Origin: Tepidiformaceae bacterium
GTDB lineage: Bacteria > Chloroflexota > Dehalococcoidia > Tepidiformales > Tepidiformaceae
Reading direction: 5' to 3'
NCBI GenBank assembly: GCA_958295975.1
Contig: OY282446.1
Location: forward strand, 1,589,289 to 1,653,288
Length of the DNA: 64,000 nt
A program made the translations under genes and the position numbers. Under the pieces are notes generated by a model. It was not told where the DNA came from. It was given only the letters and a program-made list of their open reading frames with translations, and made no database searches. Positions 1 to 8,746 of this stretch are shown here, one piece after another (the stretch's first letter is position 1; each line of letters begins with the position of its first letter).

Positions 1-395
1 AGGTAGCCCCCGCCGATGAGCACGAGGAAGGCCAACGGATACCCCAGCGGTCCCGGCGCCCACACCACCAGCCCCACGAAGGCCGCCGCCGCCAGCAGCA
101 GCCCCAGCATCGCCCCCCCGTAGACCCACGCCGCCTCCGTGCGCTTCTTCGCGCGGTAGATGCGGAGCACCTCCGCGGGCACGGCCCCCACCGTGGCCCG
201 CGCCGCCGTCTCCGTGGCGCACCAGGGGCAGCGTTCGGCGCCCTCCGCCAGCCGCGCGAAGCAGAAGCCGCAGAACACGCCGGAGTTCGGCGCGCGCCGG
301 TCGATCAGCTCGTCCATGCGTTCCTGCAGGCGGGGCGCGTAGGGGTAGGGCGAGACGTACCCGGCGTGGGCCGCGGCGCCGTCGGCGGTCGTCAT
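1..395 (-). CDS. Zinc-ribbon membrane protein (partial, C-terminus beyond window)
   Basis: The reading frame begins with ATG at 395 and runs off the left edge of the window with no stop, so only the first 131 residues are visible. Two Cys pairs (C42-x2-C45 and C56-x2-C59) form a likely zinc ribbon, and hydrophobic stretches at about 94-112 and from 119 on look like membrane helices. It lies 9 bp downstream of the stop of the AlbA-like gene on the same strand, so the two are probably co-transcribed. A TAACAAT element sits just upstream of the ATG and could also give an independent transcript. No specific family was recognised and the function is unknown. Confidence 0.7.
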   Translation of the reverse strand, partial: MTTADGAAAHAGYVSPYPYAPRLQERMDELIDRRAPNSGVFCGFCFARLAEGAERCPWCATETAARATVGAVPAEVLRIYRAKKRTEAAWVYGGAMLGLLLAAAAFVGLVVWAPGPLGYPLAFLVLIGGGY

Positions 396-404
396 GGGGA
401 ATTG

Positions 405-2141
405 TTATCCGGACCGGTACTCGATGAGTGCGGACTGGCCCACGATCGCCACGATGCGGACCAGCATTTCATGTCCGTCCGAGTCGGTGAGGCGCATATC
501 CTGGCCCGGCGCGAAGTCCACGGGCTGTCGTCGTCCTTCGTTGATGGCGATGTTGGAGGCGTACAGGTACGTCCGGTCCAGCGTATCGCGGATGGGGTTC
601 AGCCGTCCCGACAGCCCCGGGACGTGGCCGGTTTCTTCCGGAAAGATGACGGAGCCGCCCGCGAGGAGCGACGCCAGTTGCAGGGCAAGCGCTCCCTCCG
701 TGGGCCGCCAGTCGCGCTCCAGATGGGCCGCATACCCCGCGGCGGCCGCGAAGACCGTCATCGGAAGATGCGCGGAATGCAGGTCCAGGCGCGCCTCTCC
801 ATGCTCGTCCGTTGTCGCGCGTTTCCATGTGCCATTCGGGAAGAGCGCCAGGATGTCCACGTCGGCCAGCGGGCTGCCGTCATGGCGTACCGTAATCGCG
901 GCGGAGGCTGGCGCCGGTTGCCACGCCGCCGCCGGAATCGTGAGACAGAGTTCGGAGTCGTCGATCAGCCGGAAGTTCGGCAGTTCCCCCGACAACTCCC
1001 GTGTCTCGCGATTGATGATGGGAATTCCGTCTCCGCGTCGCTCGATGAAGTACCGTCGCCCGCCGCTTCCCTCAATTCCCCGAACGGGCATCCTGCCGAG
1101 CATCGAGGCGAGTACTTCGTTGCGCGTCGACTGGCGCTCGCCCATGCTCTCAATGGAGAGGGTGTTGGGGAGGGAGCCCGGCGAACACAGCTCGACCCGA
1201 TCCTCGAACATCGAGAGCCTGATTCTGCTTCCCCTGATCGAATAGTCGCGGTGGACCACGGCGTTGACCAGCGCCTCAAAGAGCGCCCGAACGCTGTATT
1301 GCGGCATCTCCGCGCGTGCCGGATCCTTGAGCGCTGCCACCCGCATGTTGCGCCGCGCAAACGCGAGCGCCTGCGCGATCTGCCGGTCGAGCGGGCCGCT
1401 GACGACCTGCGCGTCGATCTGTCCGGATGCCTTGTCCGTCCCCCGGTAGCGGGTCGCCGCGATGCAGGCTCCCGCGAGCCACTGGTCTGGGGTATCGCTG
1501 CAGAGGAGGACGCCCGCCACCGTCGCCCGCGTCGTTCCGTGCTCGTCGCTGGCCAACAGGCCCATCTTCTCCAGCGCCAATTCGGGAGCGGCGGCGCCCT
1601 CGGCGCTGAGCAGGGGCTCCCACAGCGACCGGGCCAGCGTCCCGAAGCCCGTCTGGGGCACGGTCTGTTCGTCGAACCAGCGGAACCGGGCCTGTCCGCG
1701 CCGCTGTGCGAGGCGCAACGCGGCATCGCCTTCCATCTTCCGTATCGAGCTGCCAACGCGCTGGAAAGCACCGTCGCGGCTCTCGTGCAGCGCATAGCCG
1801 GTTTCCACTTCGAGCAGGATGAACGCGCTCCCTTCGTCCGTTTCCCTGCGGAAGGCGTTGGCCGTCACCGGCGGGGTGATGGAATCCCGCGCCACCTCGA
1901 TCAGCAGGCGCTCCAGTCCGTCCATCTGCGCGCGGGACATGCCCTGCACGGCCCCCGCGTCCGTGACCCCGCACAGCAGCACGCCGCCGCTGGCGTTGGC
2001 AAAGGCCGCGATCTCGTTCGCCCAATCGTCGCGGCGCGGGCTCTTCGGCTGGTCTCCCGCGAACTCGACCCGCTTGAACTCCCAGGCGCTGTCCTCGCCC
2101 AACCGCAAGTGGCGCCCGATCTCCTCGTCGCTGTAGGTCAC
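405..2141 (-). CDS. AlbA-type (Schlafen) / HATPase protein with extra C-terminal domains
   Basis: This 578-residue protein has a Schlafen AlbA_2-like nucleic-acid/ATP-binding domain at about 15-135 (E-F-K at 21-23, then the ANEIAAFANASGG stretch at 41-53). A GHKL-type HATPase_c_4 region follows at about 285-400, with the N-box-like EALVNAVVHRDY at 289-300. Residues about 414-490 resemble a carboxypeptidase-regulatory/Ig-like beta domain, and 500-578 is a further unassigned domain. The GTG at 2141 was chosen because it has a GAGGGG Shine-Dalgarno five bases upstream and because a TAGAAT -10 element overlaps the alternative in-frame ATG at 2183. Related AlbA-ATPase proteins are annotated as transcriptional regulators or are found in defence loci; the role here is not known. 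Confidence 0.85.
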   Translation of the reverse strand: MTYSDEEIGRHLRLGEDSAWEFKRVEFAGDQPKSPRRDDWANEIAAFANASGGVLLCGVTDAGAVQGMSRAQMDGLERLLIEVARDSITPPVTANAFRRETDEGSAFILLEVETGYALHESRDGAFQRVGSSIRKMEGDAALRLAQRRGQARFRWFDEQTVPQTGFGTLARSLWEPLLSAEGAAAPELALEKMGLLASDEHGTTRATVAGVLLCSDTPDQWLAGACIAATRYRGTDKASGQIDAQVVSGPLDRQIAQALAFARRNMRVAALKDPARAEMPQYSVRALFEALVNAVVHRDYSIRGSRIRLSMFEDRVELCSPGSLPNTLSIESMGERQSTRNEVLASMLGRMPVRGIEGSGGRRYFIERRGDGIPIINRETRELSGELPNFRLIDDSELCLTIPAAAWQPAPASAAITVRHDGSPLADVDILALFPNGTWKRATTDEHGEARLDLHSAHLPMTVFAAAAGYAAHLERDWRPTEGALALQLASLLAGGSVIFPEETGHVPGLSGRLNPIRDTLDRTYLYASNIAINEGRRQPVDFAPGQDMRLTDSDGHEMLVRIVAIVGQSALIEYRSG

Positions 2142-2181
2142 CGTCGCCCCTCGCTGCCCTGGTCGCTGACCGCCTGTCCCC

Positions 2182-2187
2182 ATTCTA
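2182..2187 (-). promoter_or_regulatory. Likely -10 element of the AlbA-like gene
   Basis: The minus strand reads TAGAAT here, a good -10 hexamer. Transcription would start near 2174, giving a leader of about 33 nt with a GAGGGG ribosome-binding site before the GTG at 2141. No convincing -35 box was seen. Confidence 0.45.
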
Positions 2188-2258
2188 CGGCCCGTCGCGC
2201 CCCCGCGTGCCCGCGGCGCTGGCGTAGGATGGATGCCAGCAAGCGGAGGCGATCCGGC

Positions 2259-3995
2259 ATGTTCGACACCATCATCCGCGGCGGCACCGTCATCGACGGG
2301 CTGCGTACCCCGCGCTACCGCGCCGACGTCGGCATCCGGGACGGGCGCGTCGCCTCCATCGGGCGCATCCACCGCGCGGAGGGCGCGCGCGTGCTCGACG
2401 CCGAGGGCCTCATCGTCGCCCCCGGCTTCGTCGACCTGCACACGCACTACGACTCGCAGGTCTACTGGGATCCCTGGTGCAGCATCTCCGGCTGGCACGG
2501 CGTCACCTCCGTCGTCATCGGCAACTGCGGCTTCGGCTTCGCGCCCGTGCGCCCCGCCGAACGGGACCGCGCCATGCTGACCATGGCGCGCAACGAGGCC
2601 GTGCCCCTCGAGGCCATGCGCGAGGGCATGGCCTGGGACTGGGAGACCTACCCCGAATTCCTCGACAGCCTCGCGCGCACGCCCAAGGGCGTGAACCTGC
2701 TCAGCTACGTCGGCCTCAACCCGCTCATGTCCTACGTGATGGGCCTGGAGGCGGCCAAGAGCCGCCCCGCCACCGAGGCCGAGCGCGCCGCCATGCAGCG
2801 CCTCTTCGCCGAGGCCCTCGAGGCGGGCGCCTGCGGCTTCTCCGTGCAGCTGGGCGGCGAGGACAGCGTCCAGCGCGATTACGACGGCACGCCCATGATC
2901 ACCGACCGCATGTCCGAGGACGACCTGCTCGCCTTCGCCGCCGTCATGGCGCGCGCGGGCCGCGGCTTCAGCCAGATTTCGGGCCCCTTCGAGGCCGCCG
3001 AGAAGGTGGCCGAGGTGAGCGGACGCCCCGTCATCTGGAACCTGCTCGCGCCCGCCACCGACCAGCACGGCCAGGCCACGCCGCCCCACCGCCTCATGAT
3101 CCGCAAGCTGGAGGAGGCGAACGCCCGCGGCCTGCGCATCTTCGCCCAGGCCCTCACCGTCGACGTCGGCTTCGAGTTCAGCCTGGACGACTGGAACCTG
3201 TTCGACTCCAGCCCCGTCTGGCGCGAGGTCACCGTGGGCGCGCCCGACGAGCGCATGCGCAAGATGCGCGACCCCGAACGCCGTCGCGCCCTGCGCGAGG
3301 AGTACGACGCCGGGCACGGCCCCATCGCGGGCGGCGGCACGGAAGCGGGGATGAAGGCCGCGGGCGGCGGCGCCAACGTCTCCGGCATCGCCCAGCTCAC
3401 CGTCGAGGAGGTCGAGAACCCCGACCTGAAGGCCCGCGAGGGGCTGGGGCTGGCGGAAATCGCCGCCAGCGAGGGCAAGCACATCATCGACGCCTTCCTC
3501 GACCTCTCCCTCGCCGACGGCCTGCACGCCACCTTCGTCACGCCCCCGCGCCCCACCGACCCGCAGGCCATGGCCGAGGTGGCCAACTCCTCCGTCGCCA
3601 TCCCGGGCGTCTCCGACGGCGGCGCGCACACCAAGTTCATCACGCTCGGCGCCTACCCCACCGAGTTCCTCGCGCGCTGGGTGCGCGACGCCGGCATCAT
3701 GGACCTGGAGCAGGCGCACTGGCGGCTCTCCGCCTACCCCGCGCTGGCCGCCGGCTTCCGCGACCGCGGCTGCATCCGCGAGGGCGCGCCCGCCGACATC
3801 GTCGTCTACGACCACGACCGCCTGCGCATGCTCCCCGTCGAGAAGGCGTGGGACTTCCCCGCCGGGGCCTGGCGGCGCGTGCGCCGCGCCGAGGGCTACC
3901 GCTGGACGCTCGTGAACGGCGAGGTCACCTTCGACGGCGGCGACTGCACCGGCGCCACGCCGGGCCGCCTCCTCCGTCACGGCGCGGCGGAGTAG
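2259..3995 (+). CDS. N-acyl-D-amino-acid deacylase-like amidohydrolase
   Basis: This 578-residue protein belongs to the amidohydrolase superfamily, D-aminoacylase branch. It opens with the usual beta-sandwich segment (FDTIIRGGTVIDG), carries the metal-binding H61-x-H63 motif in the GFVDLHTHYD context, and ends with a SDGGAH segment plus the C-terminal beta-sandwich. Such enzymes hydrolyse N-acyl-D-amino acids or related amide and cyclic substrates in the cytoplasm; the exact substrate cannot be read from sequence. The ATG at 2259 is preceded by GGAGG at 2245-2249. A TAGGAT at 2225-2230 is a possible -10. It is divergent from the AlbA-like gene and stands alone. Confidence 0.9.
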   Translation: MFDTIIRGGTVIDGLRTPRYRADVGIRDGRVASIGRIHRAEGARVLDAEGLIVAPGFVDLHTHYDSQVYWDPWCSISGWHGVTSVVIGNCGFGFAPVRPAERDRAMLTMARNEAVPLEAMREGMAWDWETYPEFLDSLARTPKGVNLLSYVGLNPLMSYVMGLEAAKSRPATEAERAAMQRLFAEALEAGACGFSVQLGGEDSVQRDYDGTPMITDRMSEDDLLAFAAVMARAGRGFSQISGPFEAAEKVAEVSGRPVIWNLLAPATDQHGQATPPHRLMIRKLEEANARGLRIFAQALTVDVGFEFSLDDWNLFDSSPVWREVTVGAPDERMRKMRDPERRRALREEYDAGHGPIAGGGTEAGMKAAGGGANVSGIAQLTVEEVENPDLKAREGLGLAEIAASEGKHIIDAFLDLSLADGLHATFVTPPRPTDPQAMAEVANSSVAIPGVSDGGAHTKFITLGAYPTEFLARWVRDAGIMDLEQAHWRLSAYPALAAGFRDRGCIREGAPADIVVYDHDRLRMLPVEKAWDFPAGAWRRVRRAEGYRWTLVNGEVTFDGGDCTGATPGRLLRHGAAE

Positions 3996-4016
3996 GCGGC
4001 CTCCGTCGCGGGCGCG

Positions 4017-5276
4017 CTACGGCTCGTAGCGGGCGAGCACGAGGCAGCTGTTCTGGCCGCCGAAGCCGAAGCTGTTCTTCATCACCGCGCGCGCGTCCAC
4101 CGCCCGCGAGCCCTCCGGCACGTAGTCGAGGTCGCAGGTGGGGTCGGGCGTCTCCAGGTTGATGGTGGGGTGCGCCACGCCCGTGGCCAGCGTCTTCACG
4201 GCGGCCACCGTCTCCATGCCCCCGCTCGCGCCCAGCCCGTGGCCGATGAGGCTCTTGGTGGCGCTGATGGGGATGTCGCGGGCGCGCTCGCCGAAGACGG
4301 CCTTGATGGCGTTCGTCTCCGCCGTGTCGCCCGCGGGCGTGCTGGTGGCGTGGGCGTTGATGTAGCCGATCGCCGCCGCGGGCAGGCCCGCGTCGGCCAG
4401 CGCCTCGCGCATGGCGCGGGCGGCGCCCTCGCCGTCCTCCGGCGGCGCCACCACGTGGAAGGCGTCGGCGGTGCAGCCGAAGCCCGCCAGCTCGGCGTGG
4501 ATGCGCGCGCCCCGCCGCCGCGCGTGCTCCTCGCTTTCCAGCAGCAGCGCGCCCGCGCCCTCGCAGGGCACGAAGCCGTCGCGGTGGGCGTCGAAGGGGC
4601 GGCTCGCCTTCACGGGGTCGCCGTCGGAGCTGGTGACCGCGCGCATGACGCAGAAGCCCGCCAGCCCCAGTTCGCTGATGCCGGCCTCGCAGCCGCCGGA
4701 GAGGAAGGCGTCGGCGCGCCCCGCGCGGATCATGAGGGCCGCCTCGCCGATGGCCTGCGTGCCCGCCGCGCAGGCGGTCACGATGGTGCCGTTGTAGCCG
4801 CGCAGCCCGAACTGCATGGCCACCTGCGCCGCCGCCATGTTCCCCAGCTGCTTGGAGAAGAAGAGCGGGTCGATGCGCATCCCGCCCCGCTCGAAGAGCG
4901 TGCGCGCTGCCTCCTGGATGCCCGGATAGCCGCCCCCGCCGTTGCCGATGAGCACGCCCACGCGGTCGCGGTCCGCCTTCTCCGGGTCGAAGGCGGCGTC
5001 GTCCAGCGCCTCGCGCGCGGCGGCCACCATCAGCTGCGAGAAGCGCCCCATGCGGCGCGCGGCCTTGCGGTCCATGAAGTCGGCGGGATCGAACTCGGGA
5101 ATCTCGCCCGCCAGCTTGCAGGGGAAATCGGTCGTGTCGAAATAGGTGATGCGGTCGATGCCGGAGCGCCCCGCCAGCAGGTTGTCCCAGTAGGCCGCCA
5201 CGCCCATGCCCGCGGGCGTGGCCGCCCCCAGCCCCGTGACCACCACGCGCGTGCGCGCCCGCGACGCCTCGCTCAT
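4017..5276 (-). CDS. fabF: 3-oxoacyl-[ACP] synthase II
   Basis: This condensing enzyme elongates acyl-ACP with malonyl-ACP in type II fatty acid synthesis. At 419 residues it has the normal family length. The active-site cysteine is C169 in TACAAGTQ, and the two catalytic histidines lie in NAHATSTP and in SLIGHGLGASG, where the usual GHLLGAAG is slightly altered. It is the first gene of its transcript: a TACGCT hexamer ends exactly six bases before the ATG, so the mRNA is probably leaderless. No other fatty-acid synthesis genes are adjacent, so a role as a stand-alone KAS II-type enzyme or in a specialised pathway is possible. Confidence 0.92.
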   Translation of the reverse strand: MSEASRARTRVVVTGLGAATPAGMGVAAYWDNLLAGRSGIDRITYFDTTDFPCKLAGEIPEFDPADFMDRKAARRMGRFSQLMVAAAREALDDAAFDPEKADRDRVGVLIGNGGGGYPGIQEAARTLFERGGMRIDPLFFSKQLGNMAAAQVAMQFGLRGYNGTIVTACAAGTQAIGEAALMIRAGRADAFLSGGCEAGISELGLAGFCVMRAVTSSDGDPVKASRPFDAHRDGFVPCEGAGALLLESEEHARRRGARIHAELAGFGCTADAFHVVAPPEDGEGAARAMREALADAGLPAAAIGYINAHATSTPAGDTAETNAIKAVFGERARDIPISATKSLIGHGLGASGGMETVAAVKTLATGVAHPTINLETPDPTCDLDYVPEGSRAVDARAVMKNSFGFGGQNSCLVLARYEP

Positions 5277-5282
5277 GGCGCT

Positions 5283-5288
5283 AGCGTA
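5283..5288 (-). promoter_or_regulatory. -10 element placed for leaderless fabF transcript
   Basis: The minus strand reads TACGCT, then six bases, then the fabF ATG at 5276. With normal -10 geometry the transcript would begin at the start codon. No Shine-Dalgarno is present upstream of this ATG. Confidence 0.6.
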
Positions 5289-5304
5289 GCAGCCGCGCGC
5301 GCCG

Positions 5305-5595
5305 CTAGCCCATGCCCTCCAGCATGAGGAGCGTGCCCGGCGCGCCCTCCTGCCGCAGCCCGCGCACGGCGGCGTAGCCGGGCGAGTCGTACCACGCCTT
5401 CGCCGCGGCCATGTCGGGGAACTCGATGAGCACCGTGCGGTTGTGGGCCAGCTCGCCCTCGATCACATCCGGCGTCTCCGTGTAGACGAGCACCTTCGCG
5501 TTGTGCGGGGCGAGCGTGCCCCCCGCTCCGGCCAGATAGCGGTTGACCTTCTCCTGATCCTCGACGCGACCCTGCGCGAGCACGTAGGCGGGCAT
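5305..5595 (-). CDS. DUF1330 family protein
   Basis: This 96-residue protein matches the DUF1330 family, small dimeric alpha/beta-barrel proteins of unknown function (N-terminal PAYVLAQGRV, then VLIEFPDMAAAKAWYDSPGY in the second half). The start is set by GAGGAGG upstream of the ATG at 5595. A TAGCAT hexamer on the minus strand at 5631-5636 could be its -10 element. It lies between fabF and the algH-like gene on the same strand, but with an 80 bp gap on its upstream side it may be its own unit. No catalytic residues can be assigned. Confidence 0.85.
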   Translation of the reverse strand: MPAYVLAQGRVEDQEKVNRYLAGAGGTLAPHNAKVLVYTETPDVIEGELAHNRTVLIEFPDMAAAKAWYDSPGYAAVRGLRQEGAPGTLLMLEGMG

Positions 5596-5675
5596 CGGTT
5601 CCTCCTCGTTCGGCGGTGGTGAATGCGGCCATGCTACGCGAAACCGCGCGTGGCGCGCGCGGGCGGCAAGGGCGC

Positions 5676-6233
5676 TCAGTTGACGTCGGGCTGGAGGGGA
5701 TGGCTGGCGAAGCGCGCCAGCTCGCCCCCCTGCCGCCGCAACGCCTCGCGCCACAGCCCGTCCGGCTCGTCGCCGAAGGGGTCGTCGGGCAGGGCGTCCA
5801 CCACGAACCAGCCGTGGCCGTCGATCTCGCCCTCCAGCTGGCCCGCCCCCCAGCCCGCGTAGCCCGCGAACGCGCGCGCCCGCGCGAGACGGCCCGCGAA
5901 GCGCTCCGGCCCCTCGCCCGGATTGACGAGGCCGAGGCCGGGCGCGACGCGCAGGTCCCAGGCCCCGGCGGGGACGTCGTCGCTGGCCGCGAGCACGAAC
6001 ACGGCGGCGGGCGAGACCGGCCCGCCGCGGAAGATCACGGGCGGCCCGGCGGCGAGCCCCGCCCACTCCGGCAGGTGCGCGGCCACCGCCTCCCCCGCGA
6101 TGGGGCGGTTGAGCACGAGGCCGAAGGCCCCGTCGCCGTCGTGCGCGCAGAGCAGCACCGCGGTCCGCCGGAAGTTCGGCTCCTCGATGTTGGGCGTGGC
6201 GATGAGCAGGCGGCCCGCGAGCGCGTCGGACAT
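5676..6233 (-). CDS. YqgE/AlgH family protein (UPF0301)
   Basis: This 185-residue protein matches the UPF0301/AlgH family: the N-terminus GRLLIATPNIEEPNFRRTAV, then GLVLNRPI, the FRGGPV turn and a late YAGWGAGQLEGEI segment. AlgH was linked to alginate regulation in Pseudomonas, but the biochemical role of the family is unclear. It starts 8 bp after the CoA-transferase stop codon and is almost certainly translated from the same mRNA. Confidence 0.9.
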   Translation of the reverse strand: MSDALAGRLLIATPNIEEPNFRRTAVLLCAHDGDGAFGLVLNRPIAGEAVAAHLPEWAGLAAGPPVIFRGGPVSPAAVFVLAASDDVPAGAWDLRVAPGLGLVNPGEGPERFAGRLARARAFAGYAGWGAGQLEGEIDGHGWFVVDALPDDPFGDEPDGLWREALRRQGGELARFASHPLQPDVN

Positions 6234-6240
6234 GGCCGCG

Positions 6241-8673
6241 TCACTCCTCGCCGAAGGGGACGACCGGCTCGGACCAGACGACGCCCGCCGCGCGCAGTTC
6301 GGCGATGGCGTCCGCGCCGTAGCCCAGCTCGGCGAGGATGGCGTCCGCCTGCTCGCCCGCGAGGGGGAAGCCGCCCAGCCGCGGGCGGTTCTCGCTGAAG
6401 CCGGTGAGGGGGCCGTAGCGCTCGTGCTCGCCGTAGGCGGTGTTGCGCACGGGCACGCGGAAGCCGTTGGCGGCCACGTGCGCGTCCCCCGCGATGAACG
6501 CGCCCACGGAAGCGCCGTCGGCGCGCACGCAGCCCAGCCCCTCCCCCGCCAGCAACGCCTCCCAGTCGTCCGCCGCGCGCGTGGCGAAGAGGGCGGCGAG
6601 CGCGTCCGCCAGCTCCCCGTCGTGTTCGGCGCGGGCGGCGCGCGTGGCGAAGCGCGGGTCGGCGGCGAGGTCGGGACGACCGGTCAGCTCGCAGAAGCGC
6701 TCCCATTCCCGCCCCCGCGCGAGGCCGAGGAAGACCCAGCCCGCGGCGGCGCGATAGAGGCGCCAGACGGCGCTCAGCCCGAAGAGGTCGGCGTCTGGTT
6801 CGGGGCGCGGCGGCTTGCCCGCGTAGTCCACGAAATCGTCGGCGTTGGCGTGGGCGTTCGCGCCGAACATGTCCACGAACACCTCCTGCCCCACGCCGAG
6901 TCGCTGCCGCGCGCGCAGCCCCAGCAGCGCCGCCGAGGCCACCGCCATGGAGGTGTTGGGGTCGGGGTTGAGTTCGTTGGCGCGGAAGAGGCGGCGGGCC
7001 GTCTCGCGCAGTTCAGGCAGCGTCGCGCACGCGCGGGGCTCCCCCGCGCCCGCCTGCAGCAGCGCCCCGCCCAGCCCCGCGCCGGGGATGGGGTGGGTGG
7101 AGGGACGGTGCGCGCCCGGCCCCGCGCGCCCGTAGCCGTTGACCGACACGTAGACGAGTTCGGGGCGGATGGCGCGCAGCTCCGCGTAGCCGATGCCCAG
7201 CCGCTCGGGCACGCCCGGGCGGTAGTTGTGGATGAGCGCGTCGGCCGTGCGCGCGAGGGCGTGCACCACCTCGCGCCCCTCCGCGCGCTTCAGGTCGAGG
7301 GCGATGCTCTCCTTGCCCGCGTTCACGCGCGCCGCGCCCAGCGAGGCCACGCCCATGCCGCGGAAGGGATCGCCGCCCACCGGCTCCACCTTGATCACGC
7401 GCGCGCCCAGATCGGCCAGCACGGCGGCCCCCAGCGGCGCGGCGATGACCGTGGCGAACTCCAGCACCGTCACGCCCTCCAGCGGCGGACCGGCGGGCGC
7501 GGACGCGGGCGCAACGGACGCGCGCGGACGCGCCCGCGGGGCTTCCCGCAGGACCGCCTCCGTGTGCGCGCCGGGCTCGGGGGCGGCCTCGCCCGCCGTC
7601 CCCGGCGTGGCCGCCAGCCGCGCCAGCGGGCCCGGCTGTCGCACCGTCCCCAGCGTGGGGTGCTCGCGCTCGACCACGTGGCCGTTGCGCGTCAGGTCGG
7701 GGTCGTCCAGCGCCGCCTGCGTGCTCTGGAAGGGGGTGACGGCCACGCCCCCGTGCGCGACGAACGTCTCCATCCACTCGTCCGCCGTGCGCTCCAGCGT
7801 GCGCCGGAACATGCGGTCGCGCAGCCGCTCGCGCGCCTCCTCCGGCCACTGCGTGGGCGAGCCCTCGTAGTCCGGATCGGCGAACACGTCGTCGAGGCCC
7901 GCCGCCACGAGGTAGTTGTCGAAGAGGTGGGCCAGCAGGTTGCCGAACTGCAGCCAGCGCCCGTCGCGCGTCTGCAGGGCGTGGTAGTTGAGCGTGGGCA
8001 TGGCGGGCATGGACAGCCCCGCGAAACGTTCGGGGAAGCGCGCCCCCAGCTGCGCGCGGTAGAGCCCGCCGAGGTCGTACACGAAGAGCGCCTGCAACAG
8101 GCTCGTCTCCACCAGCTGGCCGCGGCCCGTGGCCTCGCGCGCGTGCAGGGCGGCGAGGATGCCCTGCAGGGCCGCCTGCGCGCAGGCGTGCGTGCCCGCC
8201 TGCACGGCGGCGTAGGCGGGGCCCTCCCGTTGGGGCGTGCCGCTGAAGGTGAGCATCCGCCCCATCTTCGCCGCCACCACCGCCTCGTAGCCCGCATAGC
8301 CCGCGAACGGCCCCTTCGCGCCGAAGCCGCTGATGGCGCAGCTGACGAGCCCGGGGTTGCGCGCGCTCAGGCGCTCGTGGTCCGCGCCGAGGGCGGCGGC
8401 CTTGCCCGGGCGCATGGCCGTCACCGCCACGTCCGCGTCCGCGGCCAGCCGCGCGAGCGCCTCGCGCCCCTCTTCCGCGCGCAGGTCGAGCACGACGCTG
8501 CGCTTGCCCCGCAGCCACACGGGGGCGTTGGCGAGCGCGCGCCAAGGGTCGCCGCCCGGGCGCTCGACCTTGATCACGTCCGCGCCGAAATCGGCCAGCG
8601 TCATGGTGGCGAGGCCGCCCACGGGCCCCTCGCTCAGGTCGAGCACGCGGATGTCGTCCAGCAGCCCCGGCAT
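6241..8673 (-). CDS. Tandem (double-domain) CaiB/BaiF-type CoA transferase
   Basis: At 810 residues this is about twice the usual family III CoA-transferase length. Each half begins with the family signature: LEDIRVLDLS-like at 5-14 with DFGADVIKVERPGGDP, and LEGVTVLEFATV at 398-409 with DLGARVIKVEPVGGDP. A low-complexity Ala/Pro linker (about 355-395) joins the halves. Family III enzymes move CoA between carboxylic acids through an aspartyl thioester. The expected Asp is Glu in the first half (E189 in VETSL) and Phe in the second (F599 in VFVDM), so catalysis may be altered. Homologous double-length proteins are known. The downstream algH-like gene is co-transcribed. The substrate is unknown. 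Confidence 0.88.
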   Translation of the reverse strand: MPGLLDDIRVLDLSEGPVGGLATMTLADFGADVIKVERPGGDPWRALANAPVWLRGKRSVVLDLRAEEGREALARLAADADVAVTAMRPGKAAALGADHERLSARNPGLVSCAISGFGAKGPFAGYAGYEAVVAAKMGRMLTFSGTPQREGPAYAAVQAGTHACAQAALQGILAALHAREATGRGQLVETSLLQALFVYDLGGLYRAQLGARFPERFAGLSMPAMPTLNYHALQTRDGRWLQFGNLLAHLFDNYLVAAGLDDVFADPDYEGSPTQWPEEARERLRDRMFRRTLERTADEWMETFVAHGGVAVTPFQSTQAALDDPDLTRNGHVVEREHPTLGTVRQPGPLARLAATPGTAGEAAPEPGAHTEAVLREAPRARPRASVAPASAPAGPPLEGVTVLEFATVIAAPLGAAVLADLGARVIKVEPVGGDPFRGMGVASLGAARVNAGKESIALDLKRAEGREVVHALARTADALIHNYRPGVPERLGIGYAELRAIRPELVYVSVNGYGRAGPGAHRPSTHPIPGAGLGGALLQAGAGEPRACATLPELRETARRLFRANELNPDPNTSMAVASAALLGLRARQRLGVGQEVFVDMFGANAHANADDFVDYAGKPPRPEPDADLFGLSAVWRLYRAAAGWVFLGLARGREWERFCELTGRPDLAADPRFATRAARAEHDGELADALAALFATRAADDWEALLAGEGLGCVRADGASVGAFIAGDAHVAANGFRVPVRNTAYGEHERYGPLTGFSENRPRLGGFPLAGEQADAILAELGYGADAIAELRAAGVVWSEPVVPFGEE

Positions 8674-8746
8674 GGCCCGTCCAGCCTACGCCAGCGCGCA
8701 TCTCACCGCATGGTTATGATGCGCGCCGATGCGGCTACCCGGTCAA

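Noticed and set aside
2142-2183. ATG at 2183 as start of the AlbA-like protein
   Set aside because: It lies inside the TAGAAT -10 candidate, and the GTG at 2141 has a better ribosome-binding site.
8715-8720. TATGAT on the plus strand, a good -10 hexamer
   Set aside because: No plus-strand gene follows; both neighbouring genes are on the minus strand.
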